Of a stretch of DNA of 7,112 nt, positions 1 through 6,514 are shown in pieces (positions within the stretch are counted from its first letter, which is position 1; every line of letters starts with the position of its first letter). The notes beneath the pieces were generated by a model. The model did not search any database. It was not told the origin of the DNA and was given only the letters and a program-made list of their open reading frames with translations. Origin of the DNA: Anaerolineae bacterium (lineage in GTDB: Bacteria; Chloroflexota; Anaerolineae; JADYZS01); the NCBI GenBank assembly GCA_020853075.1, contig JADYZS010000105.1, positions 1-7,112 of the forward strand. Reading direction: 5' to 3'. The translations under genes were made by a program, and so were the position numbers.

Positions 1-573
1 CTCCTATTTGTGCGCGGTGATTTATTCGCTAGCAGAGCCAAGACCTTAGTCAACACCGTAAACTGTGTTGGTGTCATGGGGAAAGGCGTGGCTTTGGCTT
101 TCAAAGAGCGATATCCGAATATGTATGAAGAATACCGGCGTCAATGTGAGCAAGGCGAGATACGCCCCGGGGTTTTGAGGTTATATAAAGACACGCACCC
201 CTGGGTACTAAACTTTCCCACGAAACGGCACTGGCGGGCGCGCTCCCGTCTGGAAGATATCGAGGCAGGGCTTAGAGCACTGGCAGGAAGTTACAGAAGT
301 TGGGAAATCACTTCGTTGGCTATGCCTGCCTTGGGTTGCGGGCATGGCGGGCTAGATTGGTCTGATGTGCGTCCGCTGATTGAGCGATACTTGGGCGACT
401 TGGACATAGCGATCGAGGTCTACGAACCTGGCAGCCAAGCAAGCCTACCCGACGAAATACAGTCTGAGGAATACCACCAACCGAATCTCTTTGGTGAACA
501 GGTAGAGCCCCCCAAGCCGAAACGAAAATCGCGGCAGAAGAAGGGGGCAAGACGAAAAAGTAGCAGAAAATAA
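1..573 (+). CDS. darG: DarG-like macrodomain protein (ADP-ribosyl glycohydrolase antitoxin), 5' end cut by window
   Basis: This is a macrodomain protein of the DarG type. In DarTG systems DarG removes the ADP-ribose that the toxin DarT attaches to thymidine in DNA. The frame is open to the first base (LLF before the GTG at 10), and the family's first strand normally precedes the GDLF motif, so the true start probably lies left of the window and the GTG at 10 is only an internal candidate. Numbering from that GTG, visible motifs are GDLF (3-6), LVNTVNCVGVMGKGVAL (13-29, ADP-ribose-binding loop), NFPTKRHW (68-75, K72 probably equivalent to the catalytic lysine of DarG) and PALGCGHGGLDW (106-117). 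After about residue 140 only a linker and a Lys/Arg-rich tail (169-187) follow. Characterised DarG proteins have a further C-terminal domain that contacts DarT, which is absent here. It could instead be a stand-alone macrodomain hydrolase. Any darT partner should lie upstream, outside the window. Confidence 0.85.
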   Translation, partial: LLFVRGDLFASRAKTLVNTVNCVGVMGKGVALAFKERYPNMYEEYRRQCEQGEIRPGVLRLYKDTHPWVLNFPTKRHWRARSRLEDIEAGLRALAGSYRSWEITSLAMPALGCGHGGLDWSDVRPLIERYLGDLDIAIEVYEPGSQASLPDEIQSEEYHQPNLFGEQVEPPKPKRKSRQKKGARRKSSRK

Positions 574-587
574 GGAGTAGAGGACCG

Positions 588-818
588 ATGGGCTACAATG
601 CGACAGTCTAACACCACCGCGGCGGCCGGCGCGCGGGCGTCTTCATGGCCGAGGTGGACGGCGATGGCCGGATGCTGCGCGCCAACGCCCTCATCCGCAC
701 CGGCCTGGAAAGCACACCCCGCTACGACGAACATCTCCGCACGCGGCTGGGCGGCGAGTTGACGGTCATTCGGGATGGCTGCGCCGGCTACCGGCGCTGG
801 CTGCTGGCCCGCTGTTAG
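588..818 (+). pseudogene. Remnant of an unrecognised gene, in-frame stop and element insertion
   Basis: A start with a good ribosome binding site (AAGGAG at 572-577, then ATG at 588) follows the macrodomain gene, but the frame stops after seven codons (TAA 609-611). The same frame then stays open to the TAG at 816-818. It encodes about 68 residues including AEVDGDGRMLRANALIRTG and GELTVIRDGCAGYRRWLLA, with strongly GC-rich codon use unlike the preceding gene. I do not recognise the family. The terminal TAG lies in the first bases of the inverted-repeat element, so the present C-terminus is probably created by that insertion. An ATG at 645 could start a 57-residue protein, but no clear ribosome binding site precedes it. 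The most economical reading is a decayed gene fragment. Confidence 0.45.
807..815. repeat. Left copy of 9-bp direct repeat (target site duplication)
   Basis: GCCCGCTGT immediately left of the inverted-repeat element is repeated exactly at 1108-1116 immediately right of it. The next base is T in both places, so the match could be counted as 10 bp. This is the footprint expected from transposition. Confidence 0.65.
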
Positions 819-833
819 GGCCCTGTCAAAGTC
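816..833 (+). repeat. Left terminal inverted repeat of the element
   Basis: TAGGGCCCTGTCAAAGTC. It matches the reverse complement of 1090-1107 at 16 of 18 positions; the two mismatches are at positions 7 and 8 of the repeat. Confidence 0.7.
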
Positions 834-963
834 ATGAAGTGGAGAGCAGAAGTGCCAATCTCCTCCCTCTGAGGCGTTGACCGTTGGTTGCCGTGCGCGC
901 CTCGCTTGCACCTAGTCGGCGCCGTGTACGCCCAGCCGTACTCGGCAGGGCAAGCCGACAGGC

Positions 964-982
964 TGCCGGGCGCAGCCCGGCA
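964..982. repeat. Perfect 8-bp hairpin with 3-nt loop inside the element
   Basis: TGCCGGGC (964-971) pairs with GCCCGGCA (975-982) around the loop GCA. It is followed by CAGGGG, with no T-run on the + strand, so it is not a typical terminator and is better read as part of the element's folded structure. Confidence 0.6.
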
Positions 983-1020
983 CAGGGGAAACCGACGGCA
1001 ACCGATCAGGAAGCCCGTAT

Positions 1021-1050
1021 TGTAGGGGCGCAGCATGCTGCGCCCCTACA
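1021..1050. repeat. Perfect 30-bp palindrome (REP-like), nested in the MITE-like element
   Basis: TGTAGGGGCGCAGCA is followed directly by its exact reverse complement, with no spacer, and the flanking bases (1020 and 1051) no longer pair. From memory, palindromes of the type GTAGGGGCG...CGCCCCTAC are highly repeated in Chloroflexota and some cyanobacteria. Whether this copy belongs to the element or inserted into it cannot be told from one copy. Confidence 0.8.
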
Positions 1051-1089
1051 TACCATGAACGCGTAGCCGTCGGATTTTATCCGATGGCG

Positions 1090-1107
1090 GACTTTGACAC
1101 AGCCCTA
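1090..1107 (-). repeat. Right terminal inverted repeat of the element
   Basis: Read on the minus strand it is TAGGGCTGTGTCAAAGTC, the inverted partner of 816-833. A short hairpin (1066-1088) lies directly inside it. Confidence 0.7.
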
Positions 1108-1116
1108 GCCCGCTGT
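1108..1116. repeat. Right copy of 9-bp direct repeat (target site duplication)
   Basis: GCCCGCTGT, identical to 807-815 and abutting the right terminal inverted repeat. Joining the two flanks without the element would turn the TAG stop of the left remnant into a TGG codon. Confidence 0.65.
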
Positions 1117-1174
1117 TGGTCTGACTTGACGCCTTCTCGCGGGTCATGTATGATATGCCCGCACTACAAGTTGA

Positions 1175-1309
1175 TCATGGTCAACAGCAGGTTGGGGCTC
1201 CTCTACCATCGCCCAACACGGGGCTAACCTGTATGCGGTCAACGCTCGCTTTGGCACGCCACCCACGCCGACCACCGCCTACGAGGTAGTCAAGGTCTTC
1301 CGCAACTAA
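1175..1309 (+). pseudogene. C-terminal gene remnant, possibly the last strand of a beta-propeller protein
   Basis: A frame open from 1175 (after TGA at 1172-1174) to the TAA at 1307-1309 encodes a tail that reads like protein: AQHGANLYAVNARFG, then a Pro/Thr stretch, then AYEVVKVFRN. The pattern of LYAVNARFG followed by a final YEVVKV strand resembles the closing blade of SMP-30/NHL-type six-bladed propellers, but this rests on a short segment and is uncertain. There is no start codon with a ribosome binding site, and the N-terminal body of such a protein is missing. A terminator-like hairpin follows 30 bases after the stop, as expected for the end of a once-intact gene. Between 1117 and 1175 I see no gene. 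Confidence 0.4.
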
Positions 1310-1338
1310 CAAGCGTGCGCCCCCTTAGCCTGACAAAG

Positions 1339-1370
1339 AGCCCGGCCTTTCTAATGAGACCGGGCTTCCT
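1339..1370 (+). terminator. Rho-independent terminator-like hairpin
   Basis: AGCCCGG (1339-1345) pairs with CCGGGCT (1360-1366) around a 14-nt loop in which TCT and AGA can also pair. The following bases are TCCTC, a weak pyrimidine tail rather than a true T-run. It lies between the gene remnant ending at 1309 and the next operon and would isolate that operon from upstream transcription. Confidence 0.5.
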
Positions 1371-1437
1371 CAATCACAGCGGAGGCGAGCAGATTTGAGC
1401 CTCGGGCGTGTGATCTCTATTCTTCTTGATGACGGAG

Positions 1438-1466
1438 TTGACTTCGCGTCCATTTAGCGCGACAAT
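1438..1466 (+). promoter_or_regulatory. Candidate sigma-70-type promoter of the central operon
   Basis: TTGACT (1438-1443, five of six to TTGACA) is separated by 17 bases from GACAAT (1461-1466, four of six to TATAAT). The transcript would start near 1473, giving a leader of about 45 nt before the ATG at 1518. The -10 match is modest, so this is a suggestion only. Confidence 0.3.
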
Positions 1467-1507
1467 TTGCTCGTAGCCGTTGGCTTCTGGAGCAACGATA
1501 GACAGAG

Positions 1508-1512
1508 AGGAG
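1508..1512 (+). promoter_or_regulatory. Ribosome binding site that fixes the start of the solute-binding protein
   Basis: AGGAG lies within a purine-rich stretch (1504-1515), five bases before the ATG at 1518 and eight before the in-frame ATG at 1521. The in-frame TTG at 1467 has no such site and abuts the candidate -10 box, so the start is placed at 1518. Confidence 0.65.
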
Positions 1513-1517
1513 AAGTC

Positions 1518-2966
1518 ATGATGAATGATGCCCATGGGCGGATACACCCGGCATCCGCCGCCGGTCCTGGGCAACACCAACCGGCAGAGCGACCGGATGG
1601 ACAGGCTGCCCTATCTCGCCGCGCCTTTCTTGGGATGGTCGGGGCTATGGCTGCCGGCGCCACTTTGGCCGGCTGTACCCCCAGACCCCGTGGCCGTGGC
1701 CCTCACGGTAGTGATACAGTGCAACTGGTCTATCAGGACTGGCGCACGGAATGGTTCCCGGGCATGGCCCAGCAGATGCTGGAGACGTTTCACGCTTCCC
1801 ATCCCAACATCCACGTTTTCTATACGCCCGACCCGGACAACATAGAAGAGAAGATGTTCTCGGATTTTGAAGCCGGCACAGCGCCGGACGTCCTCGCCGG
1901 CTGCTGCGACTTCTTCCCGATCTGGGCGCAAAAGGGCTACCTCCTTGACCTGCGCCCCTACGTGGAGGCCGATCTTGACCGCACCGTGATTAACGATTGG
2001 GATAAGGCTCAATACCAGGCGTTCTTTACGCGCAACGGGGTGCAGTTCGCTTTGCCCAAGTATCATGGCGCTCTGGCGCTTTACTACAACAAGGACTTTT
2101 TTGACCAGTTTGATGTGGATTACCCGGACGGCAGTTGGAATCATGACGATTATCTGGAAGCAATGAAGCGACTGACCGCAGACCGTGATCGCGATGGGAA
2201 GATTGATCTGTGGGGGAGTATGGTTGACATCGCCTGGGAACGCATCCAAATGCACGTGAACGGCTGGGGCGGTCACTTTGTAGATCCTAAAGACCCCACG
2301 CGCAGCCTCATGGCGGAAACGGAGGCCTTGGCAGCCATGAGATGGATTCGCCAAAGGATGTGGGACGATCACGTGATGGCGAGTTTCTTGGACGTGCAGA
2401 ACCTTGAGACCCGCCAGGCTTTCATCCAGCAGCGGCTCGCCATGGTGGAGGATGGTTCCTGGGCGCTGAAGGACATCCTTGAGCACGCCACGTTCCGGGT
2501 TGGTGTTGCTCCCTTTCCGGCCGGCCCGGCACGTAGGGTAACCCTGGCGACGACCGATGGCTTCGGCATCTATGCGGGCACCAAATACCCGGAGGCTGCC
2601 TGGGAACTCCTTAAATTCCTGGTTAGCCGGGACTATGGCCGCGCCATGGCTCGCACCCACTTGCTGCAACCAGCGCGCGCGTCGTTGGTGGACGAATGGG
2701 TGAGCCTCATCCGCAATGAGTATCCCGACAAGGCCAAAGACGTGAACATCGCCGCCTTCGCTGAGGGTCACATCCAGGGCTACTCTGTGACGGCGGAGGT
2801 TTTCGCGAATCAGGGAGAAGCCTGGCGACTGACCCGTGCGGCCTGGCAACAGATCTTCACCCTCGGACAGGTGCCTGTGGAGCACATGAGGGTCATCTCC
2901 GATCAGATTGAGCAGGCGCAACGCAAGACAGCCCGCCTGAGGAGGAGCCATGCGGCAGAAGGTTGA
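1518..2966 (+). CDS. Tat-exported lipoprotein, extracellular solute-binding protein family 1 (sugar-type)
   Basis: A 482-residue periplasmic-type binding protein of the ABC importer family 1 class, normally specific for sugars or oligosaccharides. The N-terminus carries a 32-residue extension and then a twin-arginine signal, SRRAFLGMVGAMAAGATLAGC (33-53), ending in a lipobox with C53. The mature protein should therefore be a lipid-anchored protein exported folded. Family features are the QLVYQDWRTEWFPGMAQQML strand-helix (69-88), APDVLAGCCDFF (122-133), GVQFALPKYHGALALYYNKD (174-193), a calcium-loop-like ADRDRDGKIDLWG (221-233) as in many sugar-binding members, and YPEAAWELLKFLVS (357-370). 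It is the first gene of a rightward unit and overlaps the next gene by 17 nt. No permease or ATPase gene follows, which suggests it feeds a sensor rather than a transporter, although permeases encoded elsewhere remain possible. The ligand cannot be deduced. Confidence 0.9.
   Translation: MMNDAHGRIHPASAAGPGQHQPAERPDGQAALSRRAFLGMVGAMAAGATLAGCTPRPRGRGPHGSDTVQLVYQDWRTEWFPGMAQQMLETFHASHPNIHVFYTPDPDNIEEKMFSDFEAGTAPDVLAGCCDFFPIWAQKGYLLDLRPYVEADLDRTVINDWDKAQYQAFFTRNGVQFALPKYHGALALYYNKDFFDQFDVDYPDGSWNHDDYLEAMKRLTADRDRDGKIDLWGSMVDIAWERIQMHVNGWGGHFVDPKDPTRSLMAETEALAAMRWIRQRMWDDHVMASFLDVQNLETRQAFIQQRLAMVEDGSWALKDILEHATFRVGVAPFPAGPARRVTLATTDGFGIYAGTKYPEAAWELLKFLVSRDYGRAMARTHLLQPARASLVDEWVSLIRNEYPDKAKDVNIAAFAEGHIQGYSVTAEVFANQGEAWRLTRAAWQQIFTLGQVPVEHMRVISDQIEQAQRKTARLRRSHAAEG
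2939..2947 (+). promoter_or_regulatory. Ribosome binding site of the dCACHE/SpoIIE gene, inside the preceding gene
   Basis: GAGGAGGAG ends two bases before the ATG at 2950 and lies within the last codons of the solute-binding protein gene. The 17-nt overlap of the two reading frames points to translational coupling. Confidence 0.7.
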
Positions 2967-4659
2967 CCGGCGCCGGTGGTTCGGCCAACTGATCCCCTGG
3001 CTGACCGTCGTGACGTTGGGTATCATGGCCGGGGTAGCCGCCTTTGCCTACATATCCTACCAACGGGCATCTACGGCACTCGTCATTGAACGCGACCGTC
3101 AGGTGGCCTTTCTTTCCGCAGCGCGCTTGACGAGTGAACTCTCCAAGTTCTCCGACGAGTTGTGGGTGCTGGCCCGTAAGAAAGATGTGTACGAGAGTTT
3201 TCTCGTGAACCAGCGCGCGGCCTTGCTTCAGGCTCGCCGTCGCCTGGTTGTTTTTGATGGCGGTGTCGTCCTCCTGGATAACTTCGGAAAGGTGCGAGGG
3301 GCTGAACCGGAGGTTTTTGGGATCTACGGCACCGACTGGTCGGGCAGCGATTTCTTTCGGGAACAGATTGCCTCAACCAGCGCGTTCTTCTCTAACATAG
3401 TGAATGGCCCGATTGATGGCTCACCCTCGGTGATTGTCAGCGTCCCGGTACAAAGTGAGAATGGTGAGTTCGTGGGTGTCTTGGCCGGCATCTTTCGTCT
3501 CGGTGAGCCCCAGGTTAGTTCGTTTTACGCCAGCATCGTTCGCCTGCGCTTCGGGCGTAGCGGAACCACCTACATTGTTGATGGCACAGGCAGAGTCCTC
3601 TACGATTCGAGTTACAAGGAAATAGGCGAGGCGTTCAACGTCCCCGGCCTCCCCGGTGTGGCACTGCGGGGTCACAACGGAGCCTTACGCACTCGCGATA
3701 CCGCTGGTCACGAGATCCTCGCGGCTTATGCGCCAGTGCCGGGAACGGCCTGGACTCTAGTGATAGAGGAAGACTGGGCGGCGTTGACCAGTTCTACGCA
3801 GCCCTATTCTAGAATCTTGTTGGCCCTTATGGCATTGGGCATGATCCTCCCTGCCGTGAGTGTGGTTCTGGCGATACGTTACCAGGCCATAGAAACGCGC
3901 GAACGCTCGCGAGGAGAACAGGAGACCCACGCCGCAAGATCTCTCCTGCGCATGACCCTCCCCGATCAAGTGCCGATGTTGTTGGGGTGGAACGTGGCGG
4001 CTCATTACCAACCGGCAGACGCGGCGGGTGGCGACTTCTACGACTTCTTGATTTTATCAGATGGTCGCCTGATGCTGACGTTGGGAGAAGTTACCGACAA
4101 GGGGCTCTCGGCGGCGCATGTGGTGGCTACGACGCGGGCCGCCTTGCGGAGCGCCGCTGTACGCCTCCTCTCGCCCGCCGAGGCATTGGCAGATGGTAAC
4201 AAAGTCCTCTGCCCAGAGGTGCCGCCGGACGTATCTCTCACCTGTCTATACGGTATCCTGGATCCTTCCGCCGGACGGCTGGAGTTCGCCGACGCGGGCT
4301 TTCAGGCTCCCACTACTTGCTGCAATGGCGAGGTAACCGACTTGCCGGTTTCGGGTATGCCCCTCGGCGCGAGATTTGAGACGCAATACGAGCAGAGGGA
4401 AGCGACCATCCATCCCGGAGAGTGTGTAGCCTTTTACAGCAGTGGGCTGCTCCAAACGCGCAACACCCAGGGGGAAACCTTCGGCCCGGGCCGCCTCAAA
4501 GCGATCTTGGGAGGGCATACAGGAGACGCGCAGCAGATTGTTGGGGCTGTATTATCAGCACTAGAGGAATTCACCGGCGGTAGAGCGGAACAAGAATACG
4601 ACATCACGTTGGTGGTGCTGAAACGGGTCGCCGAGGATCGCCAGACGGACAGGGGTTAG
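2950..4659 (+). CDS. Membrane dCACHE sensor with SpoIIE-type PP2C domain, probable pseudophosphatase
   Basis: A 569-residue receptor-like protein. TM1 is at about 14-37, an extracytoplasmic dCACHE domain at about 40-278 (conserved-looking GIYGTDWSGSDFF at 124-136, VIVSVPVQSENGEFVGVLAG at 161-180, TTYIVDGTGRVLYDS at 206-220), and TM2 at about 288-309. After a short linker with no full HAMP domain, a SpoIIE/RsbU-type PP2C domain runs from about 329 to 558. Its entry is typical (GWNVAAHYQPADAAGGDFYDF, 346-366), and D362 of the first metal motif is kept. The other acidic positions are changed: GDV is GEV (E380), the YTDG motif is YSSG (S498), and the first Asp of the DD(I/M)T motif is Tyr (Y550). 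The ANAGH motif has also become ADAGF. Active homologues dephosphorylate serine/threonine on anti-sigma-factor antagonists. This one is more likely a binding or signalling scaffold. It is coupled to the upstream binding protein, which could present ligand to the dCACHE domain. Confidence 0.85.
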   Translation: MRQKVDRRRWFGQLIPWLTVVTLGIMAGVAAFAYISYQRASTALVIERDRQVAFLSAARLTSELSKFSDELWVLARKKDVYESFLVNQRAALLQARRRLVVFDGGVVLLDNFGKVRGAEPEVFGIYGTDWSGSDFFREQIASTSAFFSNIVNGPIDGSPSVIVSVPVQSENGEFVGVLAGIFRLGEPQVSSFYASIVRLRFGRSGTTYIVDGTGRVLYDSSYKEIGEAFNVPGLPGVALRGHNGALRTRDTAGHEILAAYAPVPGTAWTLVIEEDWAALTSSTQPYSRILLALMALGMILPAVSVVLAIRYQAIETRERSRGEQETHAARSLLRMTLPDQVPMLLGWNVAAHYQPADAAGGDFYDFLILSDGRLMLTLGEVTDKGLSAAHVVATTRAALRSAAVRLLSPAEALADGNKVLCPEVPPDVSLTCLYGILDPSAGRLEFADAGFQAPTTCCNGEVTDLPVSGMPLGARFETQYEQREATIHPGECVAFYSSGLLQTRNTQGETFGPGRLKAILGGHTGDAQQIVGAVLSALEEFTGGRAEQEYDITLVVLKRVAEDRQTDRG

Positions 4660-4732
4660 GAGTGGCTGTCGGTTTTCAGCCAATGGCAGGTTTCCGTCCA
4701 CGGCCACCCAGCCGGAGGAGAGGAAGTAGAAG

Positions 4733-6475
4733 ATGAGAGTAGTGATGGGAAAGAACGTAGATATACTTGAACGAGTGAGTCGTGTCCTGACGTTGACGGT
4801 GTTCGTCATTGCATTTGTTCTCTCTCTGGTCGCCCCGGTTCTGGCAATCTCGTGGATCCGTATCCCCTTCCCCGGTTTTGTCATTGAGCAAACGCTGATC
4901 GTGAACGATAGAGGAGGCGTCGCGTGGAGTGGAAGGCTGGCGGGCCTGGCGGCTCCACAGCGCGTAACCCGTATTGCCGGGATCCCGGTGAGGACCTCCG
5001 CCGAATTCCGGGCTGCCCTCTCCACCCACGCGGTCGGCGAGCCGATCTCTGTGTTTGTTACCTTGCCTGATGGAACGGCGCGCCTCTATCGCTCCATCGT
5101 GTTGAGCGATTTTTCTGCCAAAGACATGGTGCAGTTGTTCTGGCTCCCTTATCTCGTTGGTTGGGCTTACCTGGCGATTGGGTTGTGGATCTACAGGCTA
5201 CGAGGACACACCCGTCCCGGACGGGCCCTTGCTTTCTTCTGTGCCTGCACGACGGTTCTTTGTGTTCTTCTCTTTGACGTGTTGACGACGCACGTTGGCA
5301 TGGTGCTCTGGTTAGCAGCAGTCTCTCAACTGGGGGGAGCGGTGATTAGCATGGCTCTGCGCTTCCCAGAAGAATGGAAGCCGGTAGAGCGTCGTCCGTG
5401 GATCCTCGGTGTTCCTTACCTCGTATCCACCGCGCTCATGGTCTGGAATGTGTTCGCTTTGTATGATACGACAAACCCCTGGGCTCTTCTGACGGCACGA
5501 GGGGCCAGTTACAGGTATGCTGCCTTTGCGTGCGCCGTGTTCTTGGGCACGATGTTCTACCGGGCGCGGATGAGTGAGTCGGCGGTTGTGAGGCAACAGG
5601 CCCGCCTGGTCTTGCTCGGCAGCGCCATTGCCTTTGTTCCGGTTGGCTCGTGGCTGGCTGCGCCGCTGTTCGGCATCCATACCGCGTTCAACAACGCCCT
5701 ATTCCTCCCCGTCCTCTTCGTCTTCCCGATCTCTGTCGGCATCGCCATCCTTCGCTACCGGCTTCTGGAAGTTGACTTTATCATCAACCGCACCTTCGTC
5801 TATGGCACCCTCACCGCTATCCTGGCAGGTGTTTTTACCGTTTCCATTACGATCTCTCAGAAGTTGTTCGTTGCCATGACCGGCGAGAGAAGCGATGCCG
5901 CCATCGTGCTGACGACGCTCATCATCGTTTCTGTGTTCACACCTTTCAGAACGCGCGTGCAAAAGTTCTTTGACGTGCGGTTTAAGGAACTGCCGGACAG
6001 CACAAGGGCCCTGCGACATTTTGGCGACCAGGTGCGCTCCTTTATCCAGATGTACGAGGCTGAGGAACTATCGCGACGATTGCTGGAGGAGGCCGTGCAA
6101 AGTGTGGGGGCGAAATCTGGGGCGTTGAGTCTTGCCGAAGATGGCCGGCTCAAGACCATCCACACCTATGGGCATTGGAACGGGGAAGCCTGGCTCGCGG
6201 TTCCTATAGAGTGGGACGGCCAGCGGTATGGGCTCCTCTCGTTGGGGCCTTGCCGTGACCGTAGGCAATATACCCAGCAAGAGTACACGACGCTGAAACA
6301 GGTCGTCGGCCACGTCGCCCACGCGATCCACCTCACCAGGGAGCCCGGCAGCCTGCCAGCCTCCGAGCACGAGTCCGTAATTGGGCGGAGAGGGGCAGTA
6401 GCGCATACAACTTTGAGCATCAGAAGAGGGGGTATGCGGGGTGAGGCGCAGCGCACGCGAGAAACCGCACCTTAG
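4733..6475 (+). CDS. PDZ-like loop, multi-TM membrane protein with degenerate GAF-like tail, no kinase domain
   Basis: A 580-residue membrane protein. TM1 (about 18-41) is followed by a PDZ-like extracytoplasmic segment (about 50-125; GLAAPQRVTRIAGIPVRTSA, 71-90). Further hydrophobic segments lie at about 134-154, 163-184, 188-209, 223-243, 260-276, 288-310, 319-340, 355-380 and 385-403. The stretch ILRYRLLEVDFIINRTFVYG (339-358), then TLIIVSVFTPFRTRVQKFFD (395-414), is characteristic of a membrane-sensor region found in many Chloroflexota and ComP-like sensor proteins. Residues about 440-535 resemble a short GAF domain, and the last 45 residues look disordered. Histidine-kinase H, N and G boxes are absent, so any output must come from a partner. 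The start at 4733 has AGGAAG six bases upstream; an in-frame ATG at 4745 is the alternative. The 73-nt gap after the preceding gene contains no clear terminator, so co-transcription is likely. Confidence 0.75.
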   Translation: MRVVMGKNVDILERVSRVLTLTVFVIAFVLSLVAPVLAISWIRIPFPGFVIEQTLIVNDRGGVAWSGRLAGLAAPQRVTRIAGIPVRTSAEFRAALSTHAVGEPISVFVTLPDGTARLYRSIVLSDFSAKDMVQLFWLPYLVGWAYLAIGLWIYRLRGHTRPGRALAFFCACTTVLCVLLFDVLTTHVGMVLWLAAVSQLGGAVISMALRFPEEWKPVERRPWILGVPYLVSTALMVWNVFALYDTTNPWALLTARGASYRYAAFACAVFLGTMFYRARMSESAVVRQQARLVLLGSAIAFVPVGSWLAAPLFGIHTAFNNALFLPVLFVFPISVGIAILRYRLLEVDFIINRTFVYGTLTAILAGVFTVSITISQKLFVAMTGERSDAAIVLTTLIIVSVFTPFRTRVQKFFDVRFKELPDSTRALRHFGDQVRSFIQMYEAEELSRRLLEEAVQSVGAKSGALSLAEDGRLKTIHTYGHWNGEAWLAVPIEWDGQRYGLLSLGPCRDRRQYTQQEYTTLKQVVGHVAHAIHLTREPGSLPASEHESVIGRRGAVAHTTLSIRRGGMRGEAQRTRETAP

Positions 6476-6514
6476 ATTCTCTGACCGACGTCGGGGCTAT
6501 GGAACCGAAACGCG

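Larger units (their letters stand above)
816..1107. mobile_element. MITE-like non-autonomous element, 292 bp
   Basis: The segment is bounded by 18-bp terminal inverted repeats (16 of 18 matching) and a 9-bp flanking direct repeat, and it has no credible ORF, so it is best read as a miniature inverted-repeat transposable element moved in trans by an IS transposase. It contains several internal inverted repeats: GGTTGCCGT (886-894) with ACGGCAACC (995-1003), TCGGC (942-946) with GCCGA (954-958), TGCCGGGC (964-971) with GCCCGGCA (975-982), a perfect 30-bp palindrome (1021-1050), and GCCGTCGGAT (1066-1075) with ATCCGATGGC (1079-1088, one mismatch) just inside the right end. The end sequence with GTGTCAAAGTC resembles ends of IS4/IS5-superfamily elements, but I cannot assign the parent. 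It separates two gene remnants and supplies the stop codon of the left one. Confidence 0.65.

Noticed and set aside
1021..1050. Palindrome as a bidirectional terminator
   Set aside because: There is no T-run on either side and no loop spacer; it sits inside a mobile element rather than at the end of an intact gene.
884..1066. 60-codon open frame inside the MITE-like element
   Set aside because: It runs through several inverted repeats, including the 30-bp palindrome, and its Arg/Ala-rich product looks like a translation of structured non-coding DNA.
815..1108. Four-base YTAR target duplication (TTAG at 815-818, CTAG at 1105-1108), as for IS5-type elements
   Set aside because: The two tetramers differ and lie partly within the inverted repeats, whereas the 9-bp GCCCGCTGT repeat is exact and lies directly outside them.
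1467..1517. Upstream TTG start adding 17 residues to the solute-binding protein
   Set aside because: It has no ribosome binding site, abuts the candidate -10 box, and would push the twin-arginine signal further from the N-terminus. The ATG at 1518 has AGGAG at good spacing.
1611..3026. 471-codon open frame on the minus strand
   Set aside because: It lies opposite the solute-binding protein gene, whose product has clear family motifs and start signals. The antisense translation shows no domain and reflects codon bias of the real gene.
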